64,000 nt of DNA from Lucinisca nassula (GCA_963580285.1 OY757024.1:122326045-122390044), one strand, 5' to 3'; shown: positions 53,585 to 64,000, counted from the first letter of the stretch. A program made the numbers and translations. The notes: generated by a model not told the origin, from the letters alone.

Positions 53585-53815
53585 AGAAGTGAAGGCAGTG
53601 ATACGAAATCAATACAATTACCCCGCATCTCCTATCCAAGACACCAAAGGGAAAGAACCATATATAAAACAACTACATCACACAAGAAATCACAAGCGGA
53701 AAGCTAAAAGAACAGTTACTTTCCCGCAATACTGCCAAGCGGCTATCAAAAATAAAAAAAATAGCAATACATGCAAAAAAACGAACTATACTGACCGGAA
53801 ATAGAAACTATACAC
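53585..53815 (-). mobile_element. Decayed PLE tail fragment
   Basis: 'GAAGTGAAGGCAGTGAT', 'CACCAAAGGGAAAGAACC' and 'AAAGAACAGTTACTTTCCCG' match the last ~230 bp of the PLE. It is older than the copy at 27826, judging by substitutions. Confidence 0.7.
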
Positions 53816-54860
53816 TTCTAAATTGTCTCGCCTGACAAAACAAGTTAAAAATTACCGATTGAGGATTTGACTAACTATAGACATGAATCTTGTAACAATT
53901 TAAAGAAAAACTGGTGTTCAAAATAAAAGTTTTTTGGGAAAATGTAAAAAAGTGCATTTTTCACAAAATCTGTTTGTAATCGAATTTTTCTTCAACATTT
54001 TTTCCGTATAGGTAATAAGCTAAAAGCAAGGAATAAAAAAAAGACATATTAATTAAAAAATAACTAAAAATTATCGAGAAACAAACATTTTATTGAAATC
54101 TCAAAAACTGCTTTTTTCAGCGAAATTTTCAAAATGATGTTGCAAACAAAAAATCGACCCAAAAGTGACTTCATTCATTTTAGCATCTTCAGCTGTGTCT
54201 TAAATATTGATTAAAACAAAAACCGCAATCAGAAAGGCTATACCTTTCCCTCACTTCCGGTGGTTTGGTCTAATATTTAAAGGTCGATAACTGTTCAATC
54301 ATTGTCTAAATTTTCATTTTGTTAACAATATTCCCAACGTTAGATGATGAGTTATAACTGGTAAAATGGGAATAACATTCGCGACACAAAATGTTTGACT
54401 CAATGGAAACTTGAACAGCAAGATTTGGACCCTTGCTTTGACTCTGTGGCCATACCCGTTAAATCGTAGCAATCATTAAACATTTTTTTCCCATAAATCA
54501 GACATGCCACTGATGATAATTTATATAACTGGAATTCAAATTTCAATAAAATGTTTTGCCAGTGACAATTTAAAATGAGTGTATAGTTTCTATTTCCGGT
54601 GAGTATATTAGCTGGTTTGGCCCAGAAACAACGTGTACCCTCTACAGTGTTCAGTTCTTTTCTGTTGTCCTTACTTCCAAACGATTACCCTTCTATTTTA
54701 TAGAACATATTCGATCAGACGTATGTTATTGCATACCTGCATGTTGGATATATAATCTGTATGTTGTATGTAACTATCGTTGTGTACTTCATAATCACAG
54801 GTTCCTGAAAGCGAAAAAAATTGTTGGATCACTTTTTTTCGACAACACTTCCAAGCAGGC
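53816..54860. other. AT-rich unassigned sequence
   Basis: No features recognised. The AT content rises at 53880-54130, with poly-A runs. Confidence 0.35.
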
Positions 54861-54865
54861 ACATG

Positions 54866-54995
54866 ACGTAATTGTGACGTCACTTCAACGTCGGTACAAC
54901 GTCATGGCGTTACTGCAACGTCACATCTACGTCGGTGCAACGTCATGCACCGACACATGACGTTGCACCGACATTGATTTGGCGTTGCCCTAGCG
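54866..54995. repeat. CRE-like AACGTC cluster repeat, copy 2
   Basis: TGACGTCA (54874-54881), 'CTTCAACGTCGGTACAACGT', 'GGTGCAACGTCATGCACCGA' and 'GGCGTTGCCCTAGCG' occur within 130 bp. The last phrase is the reverse of the left border of the repeat at 16977, which shows the two are copies in opposite orientation. Confidence 0.65.
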
Positions 54996-55540
54996 ACCTG
55001 CAATTGTAAAACACTCAGCAAGAATGTTGCGGAGGAAAAGACTTGCCAACTTCTCTTAAAATAATCAGTCGACGGACTATTCCTGATCATCACCTTCATT
55101 TTTTGCATACATTTTGCATTAATCAGATGGACTTTTAACATTTTAGTAAATCGTCTAAAAGATAAGCCCAGTTCAGTCAATCGCTCTTTCGAAACGCTAA
55201 TAAATGGCCAACCTATTTAAAACGATAATTGGGTCGGACAAAGCCCTTGCATCTCTTTTAACGTGTTTTCGGTAGAATAACTGTCGGTATAGACAGTCTG
55301 TGCTTTACGCAATCGAAGCTATTGTGTCTGCGCTAATTATTAAAAGCTTAAAACATATTACGCCGGTAAAATGTTTTTTGTTGTTTTTATTTTTTGGCTC
55401 ACGAATGTGCACATTACAAAGACGATACATGTTTGAATGACCCTTATGATTATCCTCCATCATCAAACCGCAACATCAAGTCGGGGTTTGTGGAATCAAA
55501 AACGTTTCGCACAAACTGGAAATATGGGACAATACTGAAA
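54996..55540. other. Unassigned
   Basis: No recognised gene or repeat. The open frame at 54902-55180 overlaps the AACGTC repeat and is not supported. Confidence 0.35.
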
Positions 55541-55544
55541 CGGC

Positions 55545-55866
55545 CATCGTCGGCCTTGGTAGCTCAGTCGGATGCGTGTCAGACTGGTGATCAGGAGGAC
55601 GCGGGTTCGCTACCTGCCGGAGTCAGCCACATTATTTCGTGGAGATTGATCATGAAATCGTTTCTATGGTCATTCTCTCGCTTCTGCTGATTCAAGAAGG
55701 GCAGTTGTCAGTTTCTGGCGAAAGAATGTGCACTGTACTGGTAAACCGCTTACGTGCAAGCTTGCCCAAGAAAAGTGTGGATAGGTGAACTGACCGGCTT
55801 AGAAATGGTCTAAATAGTGTTGACTGGGCCGTTAAAATCAAATACAAACAAACAGACAAACAAAAC
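55545..55866 (+). mobile_element. tRNA-derived SINE with head and CAAA tail
   Basis: The head 'CGGCCTTGGTAGCTCAGTCG' (A box TAGCTCAGTCGG) and 'GACGCGGGTTCGCTACC' (B box with one mismatch) are about 50 bp apart. The body contains 'GTACTGGTAAACCGCTTACG', 'GTGTTGACTGGGCCGTTAAA', and the tail is CAAACAAACAGACAAAC. It is related in its 3' half to the type 3 SINEs, and is the only copy here with a clear tRNA-like head. Confidence 0.8.
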
Positions 55867-55925
55867 AAACAAACAAACTGAAACGTCCATCTCTTACAGT
55901 TCTAGTCAGACAACCTGGCGTTTGA

Positions 55926-56340
55926 AAAATAAAAGTGATGCAATTACCCCACACCTCCCATCAGAGACCATTACGATAACACACCCGTGCAAATTTGTGC
56001 ATTTTTACTCATCTCCAAAATGGCCATTTTTCTGATGAAAATCTGTGATATTTTTCTTATAAGTACAGTAAACATAGATTGTGGGTACTCGTTAGAACCG
56101 CCTCAGTGAGGCGGTTCTAACGAGTACCCACAACCTATGTATTGGAGCAAAAATAAGAAAAATAATGTATACCCCTTAAACCCCAGTTTTCTCTATATAA
56201 AGTGGGGTATAGGGGGGTCTTCATTTCACGGACTTGATCACGTGATGTTCCAAAGGGAAAAACACGCATATGAAGTACCTAAACCCTAATGGCCAAACGG
56301 CTATCAAAACTAAAAAGATATAAGCAATATACATGTACAG
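55926..56340 (-). mobile_element. PLE tail split by an FB MITE
   Basis: 'CACACCTCCCATCAGAGAC' (to 55968) and 'CCAAAGGGAAAAACACGC' (from 56250) are adjacent in other PLE tails ('CATCAGAGACACCAAAGGG'). The FB MITE 55969-56247 sits in between. The tail continues poorly to about 56340. Confidence 0.75.
55969..56247 (-). mobile_element. 279-bp foldback MITE (family FB), complete
   Basis: From CATTACGATAACACACCCGTG to (reverse) CATCACGTGATCAAGTCC. The central hairpin is perfect: 'GGGTACTCGTTAGAACCGCC' with TCAGTGA loop and its mirror. The second hairpin is 'AACCCCAGTTTTCTCTATAT...GTGGGG'. Same length as the copies at 30911 and 60434. Confidence 0.88.
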
Positions 56341-56474
56341 AAGAACTTCGATGGCTCGAACACCGATGGCTCGTTTACCGTGGCTGATTCGAACCAATTT
56401 TTGAGTCCCTAGGGAATTCCTCAACATTAGAAGTAGTGTGGGATAATTAAGGACATTTTCGACTTTTATCTTGC

Positions 56475-56547
56475 AAATGTATGCTGTGTGTGCTCATTAG
56501 AATCGCCTCATCGAGGCGATTCTAATGAGTACACACAGCATACATTT
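56475..56547. repeat. 73-bp near-perfect hairpin
   Basis: Arms of 35 bp ('AAATGTATGCTGTGTGTGCT...CGCCTC' and mirror) pair with a single G/T wobble around a 3-bp loop. The inner part follows the FB hairpin theme (GAGGCGATTCTAATGAGTAC for GAGGCGGTTCTAACGAGTAC), without the rest of the MITE. Confidence 0.85.
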
Positions 56548-56752
56548 TAATTATGGAACACCGAAAAGATGTCCCAAAATTAACCCCGTTATGCCTCCTG
56601 GAAGTAACCCTCAGTGGCTCGAACTACCCCTGTCTCGAACAGATTATCAAGGTCACAAAGGTGTTCGAGCCATTGAAGTTCGACTGTATACATTCAAAGA
56701 CAGACTATAATAAATAACAAACCACGACAGAAGAACCGCATTTTGAACACAC

Positions 56753-56998
56753 ATTCGTGTCATATAGTGCATTTTTCATAACTCAAAAAAGGTATTTTTT
56801 CTAATGAAAATGTGTGACATTTTTCTTATTTATATTCAGGAGATAGGTTTTGGGTGCTCGTTAGAACCGCCTCATTGAGGCGGTTCTAACGAGTACCCAC
56901 AGCCAATGTCTTGGAGCAGAAATAAGGAAAATAATCTTTACCCCGTAAAGCCCAGTGGGTTAAGGGGGTATTTATTTCACGGACCTGTTCACGTGATG
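56753..56998 (-). mobile_element. Foldback MITE (family FB) between PLE tail pieces
   Basis: 'GGCATTTTTC'-type left end is decayed; the right end 'TTCACGGACCTGTTCACGTG' is intact. The central hairpin 'GGGTGCTCGTTAGAACCGCC' is perfect. PLE tail sequence lies on both sides (56700-56745 and 57001 onward) but in opposite orientations. Confidence 0.78.
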
Positions 56999-57000
56999 GT

Positions 57001-57262
57001 AAAATCTATTTAAGCCCCCCAGTGAAATATTTTTCACTGACCGTTCTGTTAGAGTTCGTTTTTGAATGAGTGTATCGCTTATATTTTTTGTTTCGGATAG
57101 CCAATTGGCCATTTGTGGAAAAGTAACTTTCCTTTTGGATTTCCTGCTTTTGATGTTTCAATTAGGGTCTAATTATTTCTTGTTTGTGTTTCTATCCTCT
57201 TTGTGTCTCTGATGGAAGGTGTGGGTTAATTGATTCGATTTCTGATCATTGCCTTCTTTTTT
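57001..57262 (+). mobile_element. PLE 3'-tail fragment (+)
   Basis: 'GTAAAATCTATTTAAGCCCC' to 'TTTCTGATCATTGCC'. It is the terminal ~260 bp, with a deletion around 'GGCGGTTCTTCTG'. Confidence 0.78.
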
Positions 57263-57265
57263 GGA

Positions 57266-57385
57266 ACGGTCAGAAAAAAAGTATTTCACTGGAGCTTCAA
57301 TCGATTTCACATGGCTCGCCATTTTCCTCGCCCTTGTTTCTGTCGTGGTTGAGACAAAAATTGGTTCAGTCCTAATGAAGGCTTT
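57266..57385 (-). mobile_element. PLE tail fragment (-)
   Basis: 'TTTGGAACGGTCAG', 'CTTCAATCGATTTCACATGG' and 'GTCCTAATGAAGGC' are the tail in reverse orientation, directly after the + fragment, so two tails face each other. Confidence 0.7.
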
Positions 57386-57665
57386 CAAAACCTCTTCGAA
57401 GAAAATAAATAAATAAATACAAAAATAAGATAAAATAAAATAATTTAAACATACTTGGTGTGGTCGTTGGAGCTTGTTCTTATCTGTCCTAGAGAGCACC
57501 AGACCCTCAATGTCCACAAGGTTCGCAGAAAGTGGCATTCATGTCGACTCTGTATTGCCAAAGGGAACTTCTGAAATAATTCATCCTCAAAAAAAAAAAA
57601 ACCTTTTGAAGTCGCTCAAATTCCCGTTGCTCAATTGAACCTTATAGCTGCCAAAAAAACAAAAA

Positions 57666-57697
<32 letters not shown>

Positions 57698-57698
57698 A

Positions 57699-59670
57699 AG
57701 AGGGCCAAAATGGTCCTGAATCGCTCTCCCGATATCAAGTTGTCACATAGCTTCTTAAAATCATGTGGGTTTGCAGCCTTTCCATGAAGGATAATTGTTA
57801 CACTTTGATGGATGATTAGCCAGGAAACATACTTGCAGAGTTTAAATAAAACTGGCTTTGGAATTTCTATTTTTAGCACTGTCAGTCATTGTGTTCATAT
57901 TACAGAAGCATTTTAGAAGAGGATCACCAAGCAACATTCACATGAAGTTTGACGGAACTAGCAAATAGGTATAGCAGGAGTTGGCGCTTAAAGGTTTGTC
58001 TATTTTTAGATCTGGCATCCAATTTGATCGAGCCGAACGCGTTTAGCTATTTTGGCAGACGGGAATCAGGCAACTTTCCTCTGAAAGAGGACGTTTTGTT
58101 TCAATATTTTGGTTTCTATTTTTAGCTCTGACAGCTATCAAGTTCATTGCAGCATAACCGTTTCAGCTAATTTAGGTTGGGAGCGCAACATTCTTGTGAC
58201 GTTTGAACCAAAATAAGTGTTTAGGAGGAGTTCGCATTTAAAACAAACCGCTGATATATATATATAAGGGCTCATTTTTACATTGAGGTCTACAGAAAAA
58301 CCGAATAAAACGCCGCGGCACAGCCTAGAGGGCGATAACAATAGCGGTTTTTTCACCGTTAGTCCTTCGCAATATAATACACCCTCGGGGCAAATTACAG
58401 ATCGCTGCGTTCAATAGAGGCCAAGAAAAGTGGCTTAGAAAATTTGATTGGTGTTATCTGTGGTGGATGCTAAATGCTCATTTTGGTCACTTTAACGTAG
58501 ACGCATGAAAACGGTGCCAAAACTTGCCCATGCGTGCCAAACAACCTTGGTTAAAATGGGAGTTGTTTCTGTCAAATAGTTTCGGAGATATAAGGGTCCA
58601 AACTTACGGTACTTTGACCTTCCAAGGGCCATAACTCGAAACACAGAGAACGAAGACAACTCCCATTTTATCCAAGGACACTTGGGTCAAAGGCACATCA
58701 TTTGGCAGCAATTATAAGCCGATTCCATCAAGTCACCTTTGCAACATTTAGACACCTTCGGCATATTGTTGTCCCGCCCAAAACTTTAGACCCTTATAAC
58801 TCGAGTGTTTGTATCGCGATTAAGCTGAAATTTGGCATGCTCCTAGTACACCTCAGTGCCTCGAAGAGTACAAAATTTCATACTGCTACAAGACGTATCT
58901 TGCGAGTTATAAGCCTTTGAATTTCGAGGAAACTAAAATCTGTGCCTATTTCTCGGGAAGACGAAATGAGCTGAAGAGGTGCAGTATGCCGCTTTCAAAA
59001 GGCATTTATGTCGTCTGCCATCATGCAAAAACTCGCGAACACCGGGGCACTAGAAAGTGCCGAAATATTTTGATCTGTAGCAGCCATTTTGCTCATCTTA
59101 TCAGAACTGTTTAGCTATTTTGGTAGAGGGCCAGCTAAGCAACATTCCTAATTAGTTTGAACGAAACTGGCCCAAGGGTTCAGGAGAAGTTTGTGTTTGT
59201 AACACATTTGAGACGTTCTATTTTGTTTAGCTCTGGCAGCCATCTTGTTCGTCAGAGAAGAACGATTTAAGCTGTTTTGGCAGGGAGCCATTTGGGCAAC
59301 TCCTGTGAAGTTGGAATTAAATTGGTTGGAGGGTTTGTGGAGGAGTGCTCATCTGTAGCAAACTTACGTTTTCTTTTCTATCTGTAGCTCTGGTGGCCAT
59401 TTAACTAGTCTAAGCAGAACTATTTTAACTATTTTGGTACACATTCCTGTGACGATTGGATGAAACTGACCCGAGAGTACAGGGGTAATTGTCGTTTAAA
59501 GATTTTGTTTTTATTTTTTCAGCTCTAGCGGTCATCTAGTTCTTCAGAACGGAAAAAAATAGCTTTTTGGGTAGGAAGTAACCTAGGCAATATCCATGTG
59601 AAAGTTTAATCAAATTGGCATAAGGGTTTAGGAGGTGTTCACGTTTAAAGTAACTTTTCGATGTTTTTTT
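57699..59670 (-). repeat. Satellite-bearing element with ~150-bp units, reverse copy
   Basis: The left end 'AACAAGAGGGCCAAAATGGT' is the 'CTCTTGTT' end in reverse. Diverged units contain 'TTTTAGCTCTGGCAGCCATC' and 'GGGTTTAGGAGGAG' (e.g. 57870, 58120, 59230, 59380, 59520). The stretch 58270-58920 lacks the unit pattern and may be a separate insertion that I could not identify. Confidence 0.68.
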
Positions 59671-60332
59671 TTTCTCATCTGAGCACGAAGTGCTCATGGT
59701 GAGCTATTGTGATCGTCCAAAGTCCACCGCGCGTCGTCCGACATGTGTCATGCGGCGTCAACAATTTGCTTTAAATGCTGACTCCTCCTAAATCCTTGGG
59801 TCAGTGCCAATCAAACTTCACAATAATGTTGCTTAGCTGATCCTCTACTAAATACAGATAAAATACTTCCGTTCCACTGAACAAGATGACCACCAGAGCT
59901 AAAAATAGAAACAAAACGGCAACTTCTCCTGTTCTGTCAAGCCAATTTCATCCAAGCTTTATTGGACTGTTGCTTAGGTGACCTTCTACCAAAATGTCTA
60001 AAACGGTTCTGCCCCGATTACAAAATGGCCGCCAGATCTAACAGAAGAAAACAGCAATACTTTGCTTTAAATTCCAACACCCCACAAACACTTGGGCAAA
60101 ATTTATTCAATTTTCATAGGAATGTTGCTTAGTTTACCCTCTATCAAAATGACTAAAATCGTTTCACTCTGATGAACAACATGGCCTCCAAAGCTGAAAA
60201 ATGTAAAAATCATTGAACAGAACTCGTTCGATACACATGGGCAAATTTCAATCAAACTTCATTGGAATGTTGCTTATGTGCCAACAGAAGCTAAAACATT
60301 TCCGCACCGATGAACAAAATGGCTGCCAGAGC

Positions 60333-60365
<33 letters not shown>

Positions 60366-60433
60366 CACACACAAAGAACAACTCCTATACCTTGGGCCAA
60401 TTTCGTGAATTTTCTAATTCATAGGAATCTTGC

Positions 60434-60712
60434 CATCACGTGAACAAGTCCGTGAAATGAAGACCCCCCTAAACCCCACTTTATATAGAGAAAACTGGGG
60501 TTTAGGGGGGTATTCATTATTTTTCTTATTTCTGCTCCCAGACATAGGTTGTGGGTACTCGTTAGAACCGCCTCACTGAGGCGGTTCTAACGAGCACACA
60601 CAACCTATGTTTTGAGCATTTATAGGAAAAATATCAAGGATTTTCATAAGAAAAGTAGCCATTTTGAAGATGTGAGAAATGCACTATGCCGTACGGGTGT
60701 GTTATCGTAATG
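60434..60712 (+). mobile_element. 279-bp foldback MITE (family FB), complete
   Basis: CATCACGTGAACAAGTCC at the left, (reverse) CATTACGATAACACACCC at the right. Both hairpins are intact. The array phrase 'GGAATCTTGC|CTAAGGTGACC' around it compares with 'GGAATGTTGCTTAGGTGACC' in undisturbed units, so one C appears duplicated. Confidence 0.9.
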
Positions 60713-61024
60713 CTAAGGTGACCCTCTACCTAAATAGCTAAAACGGTTCCGGTCCAATGAGCAAAATGTCGACCAGAGCTTAAAATAGGAAAAAAAAACA
60801 ACAACATCAATAATGTGCTTTAAATGCGAACTCTTCTTAAACCAGTGTGTCAGTTTTAATCACACTTAATAGGAATGTTGCCTCTAGACACCCAACTAAA
60901 TGGTCCTGCTCCAATGAACAAAATTGATGCCAGAGCTAAAACTGAAGAAAACGTCAATGGTTTGCTAAAAGTGCCAACTCCTCTTAATCCCTTGGGCAAA
61001 TTTAAATCAAACTTATAACATTGA

Positions 61025-61640
61025 CAAATTTGCTTCCCTCTTTATTTGCACGCCGGTGGGACAGGCCTCAGATTCTATGACGGTTTCAGCGTAAAGGCTT
61101 ATGTTGGTTGGTACCTGATGTTCTGTCTGTGGTCGGGCCCATCGGAGTCTAACTGTTGGTTTTCTTTTGCTCCAGCATTTCAGTGGTTTCTTGCAGTCGA
61201 GTCCTCACCGTTATTTCATCTCTGTGGTTGTTTGATTTTTGTGTTCACGGAGATGTAGGAGGCCTTCATGCAGACTAAACAAATTATTTGTCTTAACCGC
61301 GACGGAAGTAAGGGCGAGGAATGTGGCCACGTAAAAATGATGTAAGACCCCCCCCCCCCCCCCTCCAGTGGAATTTCTTTCCGCATCCCGTTCCAAGGCG
61401 GTTCTTCTGACTTGGTTTATTTTCGTTATGGTTAGTCTTTGGGTGTTTGTGTCGCTCATATTATTTTATTTTGGATAGCCTAATAGGCATTTTGAGGGAC
61501 ATTAACTATCCTTTTGGCTTTCCGCTATTGATGTTTCCATTAGGGTATGTTGTGTCTTGTTTGTTTTTCCTTTCCTTTGATGTCTCTGATGGGAGCTGAG
61601 GGTTGATTGTATCGATTCCTGATAATTTTCCCACTTCTAT
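61025..61640 (+). mobile_element. PLE 3'-tail fragment (+), ~616 bp
   Basis: 'TTTGCTTCCCTCTTTATTTG', 'CACGCCGGTGGGACAGGCC', 'GGAGGCCTTCATGCAGAC', 'GTTCCAAGGCGGTTCTTC' and 'GATTCCTGATAATTTTCCC'. It contains almost the whole non-coding tail and no RT. A C run (61349-61363) is present. Confidence 0.85.
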
Positions 61641-61944
61641 TTTTCATCTGAATATTGCTAAGCTGACACTGTATCAAAGTGACTAAAGTCGTTCCGCTCT
61701 GATGAGCAAGATGGCCACCAGAGCTAAAAAACAGAAAAAAAATCTTTGAACGACAACTCCTACACCCTTTGGCAAATTTCGTTCAAACTTCATAGGAATA
61801 TTACTTTGGTGACCCTCTGCCAAAATACCAACAATGGTTCCGCTTCGATGAACAAGATGGCGGCCTGAGCTAACAGTTAAAAAAATAATAAACGGCATTT
61901 CCTCCTATACCCTTGAGCTAATTTCGTTCTAACGTCATAGGAAT

Positions 61945-63210
61945 GTTCGATGTTCGGTCGGTGTGCGCTTGGAGGGTGATTTGTTGTGTTTGTTGGGTCT
62001 TGGGTTGAGACTCACTGGTGAAGATTAAATATCGACAAGCCCTCTGTGTCACTAAAGTTTGTAAAGTTACGCCTTAATTGCCACAACTGGGTCGGTATCT
62101 CTGGTGGTGGATGATTCGTTCGTCCCGAGGTTATCATCAGCTCAGTATCAGCTACTTAGTGCTGAGGTTGATACTGCGGTGTTTACGTCAGTACTCAAGT
62201 ACTGATTCAAATAACTATATTATATTTTTATTTTTTTGCAGTTTAAATTTCTATTTTTTTTTCTTCTAAAATTAAGACTGACTTGCCAGGTGGGACATGT
62301 ATCTTAGCGGATGTGGTTGCGACTTTTTGTATTATCTTAAATTTTGCAAGTCTCGCTACTTTGAAAATCTCCTTCCTGGTGCACGGGACTTCCGTGGAGT
62401 GTGGGCCATGTTTGCTTATGTTGGCTGGGTTGGGAACGCCTATAAATCCGCGGGAAGGCGTCTCTTGCCTGAAGCCTCCAGTTGACCTGTTTCATGATCA
62501 ACGTCGGTCGCTGTGTGCTCGGGGGGGGGGGGGGGGTGCTGTGTTTGCCGGGTGTTGTCCGTCATCCACACTGGTGAAGATTAAAAATCAGAAAGGCCTC
62601 TCTGTTACTAAATGTGGTATAGTTACGCCTTAATTTAAACCGCTGGGTCGGAATCTCTGCTGGTGGATGATTCGTTCGTCCCCGAGGGTATCATCAGCTC
62701 AGTATCAGTTACTTAGTTCTGAGGTTGATACTGCGGTATTGACGTCAGTACTCAAGTACTGAATTAAATAACTATATTATATCTTTAATTTTTGAAGTAT
62801 AAAGTTCTTTTTTTTCTAAAATTATGACTCACTTGTCAGGTGGGACATGTATCTTAGCGGATTTGGTTGCCACTTTTTGCAATATTTTAAACTTTGCAAG
62901 TCTCGCTACTTTGGAGATCTCCTTTCTGATGCCCGGGACTTCCGTGTAGTGTATGCCATGTTTGCTTATGTTGGCTCGGCGGGGGACGCCTATAAGTTTG
63001 CGGGTAGGCGTCTCTTACCTGATGCCTCCAGTTGACCTGTCTCATGATCTACGTCGGTCGCTGTGTGCTCGGAGGGGGTTGTGCTGTGTTTGCCGCTTCT
63101 TGTCCGTCATCCGTTTCGGTTTCAAAACTTGGAGTTGAGACACACTGATGCAGATAAAATATCAAAAAGGCCTCTGTGTCACTAAATTTGGTAAAGTTAC
63201 GCCTTAATTC
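61945..63210. repeat. Direct repeat, ~550-bp unit, two copies
   Basis: 'CAGGTGGGACATGTATCTTA' at 62287 and 62837; 'CTGAGGTTGATACTGCGG' at 62162 and 62719; 'GTTACGCCTTAATT' at the matching places. Each unit includes the palindrome TCAGTACTCAAGTACTGA and 'GGTTATCATCAGCTCAGTAT'. Short frames in both units (62297-62485 and 62847-63035) encode similar 62-residue products ('MYLSGxGC...FCKSRYFxxLLxxARDF'), but without other coding evidence. Origin unknown. Confidence 0.7.
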
Positions 63211-63472
63211 CTTAGGTGACCCTCTTCCAAAATACCGAAAATGGTTTCGCTCCGATGAACAAAATGGCCACCAAAGCTAAAAATAGAAAAATCTTTAAAC
63301 AACCATTTCACATATACCCTTCAGCCAATTTCATTCTGACTTCATGGGAATATTTCTACGTTGTCCCTCTACCAAAATAGCTAAAAGGTGTTTTCTATGA
63401 TGAAGAAGATAGCCACCGGAGCTAAAAATAGAAAAACGACAATAATCTGCTTTAAACGCCAACTCCTCTTAA

Positions 63473-63700
63473 AATAGAAGTGAAGGCACTGATCAGGAAT
63501 CGATACAATCAACCCACAGCTCCCATCAGAGACACCAAAGGGAAAGAAGCACAAACATGAAACATCAGACCTAATGGAAACATCAATAGCGGAAAGCCAA
63601 AAGGACAGTTTTTCCTCACAAAATTGCCAATAGGCTATCAAAAATAAAATAATATAAGCATCACAAACACCCAAATACAAACCATAACAAAAATATAAAT
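63473..63700 (-). mobile_element. PLE 3'-tail fragment (-)
   Basis: 'AGAAGTGAAGGCACTGATCA', 'CAGCTCCCATCAGAGACACC', 'AAAGGACAGTTTTTCCTCAC' and 'CAAACACCCAAATACAAACC' match the terminal PLE tail. It is inserted in the 150-bp array. Confidence 0.85.
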
Positions 63701-64000
63701 TAAACCATATCACAATTTCAAACTGACTTTATCGGAATGTTGCTAAGTAGACCCTGTATAAAAATAACTAAACTCGTTCCGCTCTGATAAGCAAGATCAG
63801 AGCTAAAAATAGAAAAAAAAATCTTTAAACGACGATTCCATCTAGTATACTCTTATGCCAATTTCAGTCAAACTCCATAGCAATGTTGCTTAGGTGACCC
63901 CCTACCTAAAACGCTAAAATGGCTGCGCTCCGATGAGCTTTCTGCCAAAATAGCTAAAATTGTTCCGCTCCGATGAACAAGATGGCCGTCAGAGCTAAAA

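Larger units (their letters stand above)
59672..64000 (+). repeat. Satellite-bearing element with ~150-bp units, runs off the window
   Basis: The left end is 'CTCATCTGAGCACGAAGTGC', 'TCATGGTGAGCTATTGTGATC' (terminal hairpin), then units with 'AACAAGATGGCCGCCAGAGC', 'TTTCAATCAAACTTCATAGG' and 'AATGTTGCTTAGGTGACCCTC' about every 150 bp to the window end. Nested insertions are at 60434-60712, 61025-61640, 61945-63210 and 63473-63700. The right end is not reached. Confidence 0.8.

Noticed and set aside
61046..61258. Small protein-coding frame
   Set aside because: It is the PLE 3' tail, which is non-coding in all copies.
59870..64000. CRISPR-like array
   Set aside because: The units are ~150 bp, fully tandem without unique spacers, in a eukaryotic context.

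Overview
The window is eukaryotic and very probably from a marine bivalve mollusc. It has spliced genes, several clades of non-LTR and Penelope-like retrotransposons, tRNA-derived SINEs, piggyBac-type TTAA insertions, and many long repeats with tandem-array cores and ends such as 'AGCTCACC ... CTCTTGTT' and runs of 'GTCCGTCC' that I associate with bivalve genomes. There is no bacterial gene organisation. The species cannot be fixed from this sequence. Only one host gene is well supported: a 14-3-3 protein on the + strand. One coding exon lies at 7448-7604 and the last exon at 41525-42100, separated by an intron of about 33.9 kb. The start codon must lie in an exon upstream of 7448 that I could not identify. 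The protein keeps the 14-3-3 fold, but several basic residues of the phosphopeptide groove are changed. A THAP zinc-finger N-terminus (25722-25871) lies inside the intron and looks like a fragment or first exon. Nearly everything else is repeat. 

Layout. 1-970: nothing recognised. 971-4115: two degraded + strand Penelope-like element (PLE) copies. 4178-6617: a minus-strand CR1/Jockey-like LINE split by a 1.2-kb array of ~384-bp units. 6870-8325: a LINE tail and PLE tails around the first 14-3-3 exon. 9435-11972: a satellite-bearing element (~140-bp units) with a nested SINE. 12-16 kb: AT-rich, with one 260-bp dimer. 16.5-17.6 kb: two foldback MITEs. 17647-23116: the longest PLE copy (minus strand), with the GIY-YIG endonuclease upstream of the reverse transcriptase. 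This order fits the Naiad type. The copy is split by a 2.1-kb Helentron-like element carrying tandem repeats. 23620-25385: a + strand LINE. 26.2-29.1 kb: a MITE and tandem-array elements. 29.35-29.9 kb: an ACAT microsatellite. 30.37-31.42 kb: a LINE 3' end split by a 279-bp MITE. 31740-34937: a 3.2-kb piggyBac-type element inserted at TTAA in another repeat. 35.2-41.5 kb: hairpin MITEs and two large satellite-like arrays. 42.3-46.4 kb: a piggyBac MITE, a foldback MITE, a ~277-bp repeat and 165-bp array elements. 46.6-48.2 kb: a (TG)n-tailed SINE, an assembly gap and a 39-bp minisatellite. 49.6-52.8 kb: two more Helentron-like copies in opposite orientations. 52.9-57.4 kb: PLE tails, MITEs and a SINE. 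57.7-64 kb: two oppositely oriented ~150-bp array elements with nested insertions. 

The repeats share a pattern. Short conserved ends flank interchangeable tandem cores of 140, 150, 165, 310 or 384 bp, and elements are inserted into each other. Several nested insertions have a paralogous empty site inside this same window, so their borders can be read directly. No reverse transcriptase or transposase copy here looks intact.
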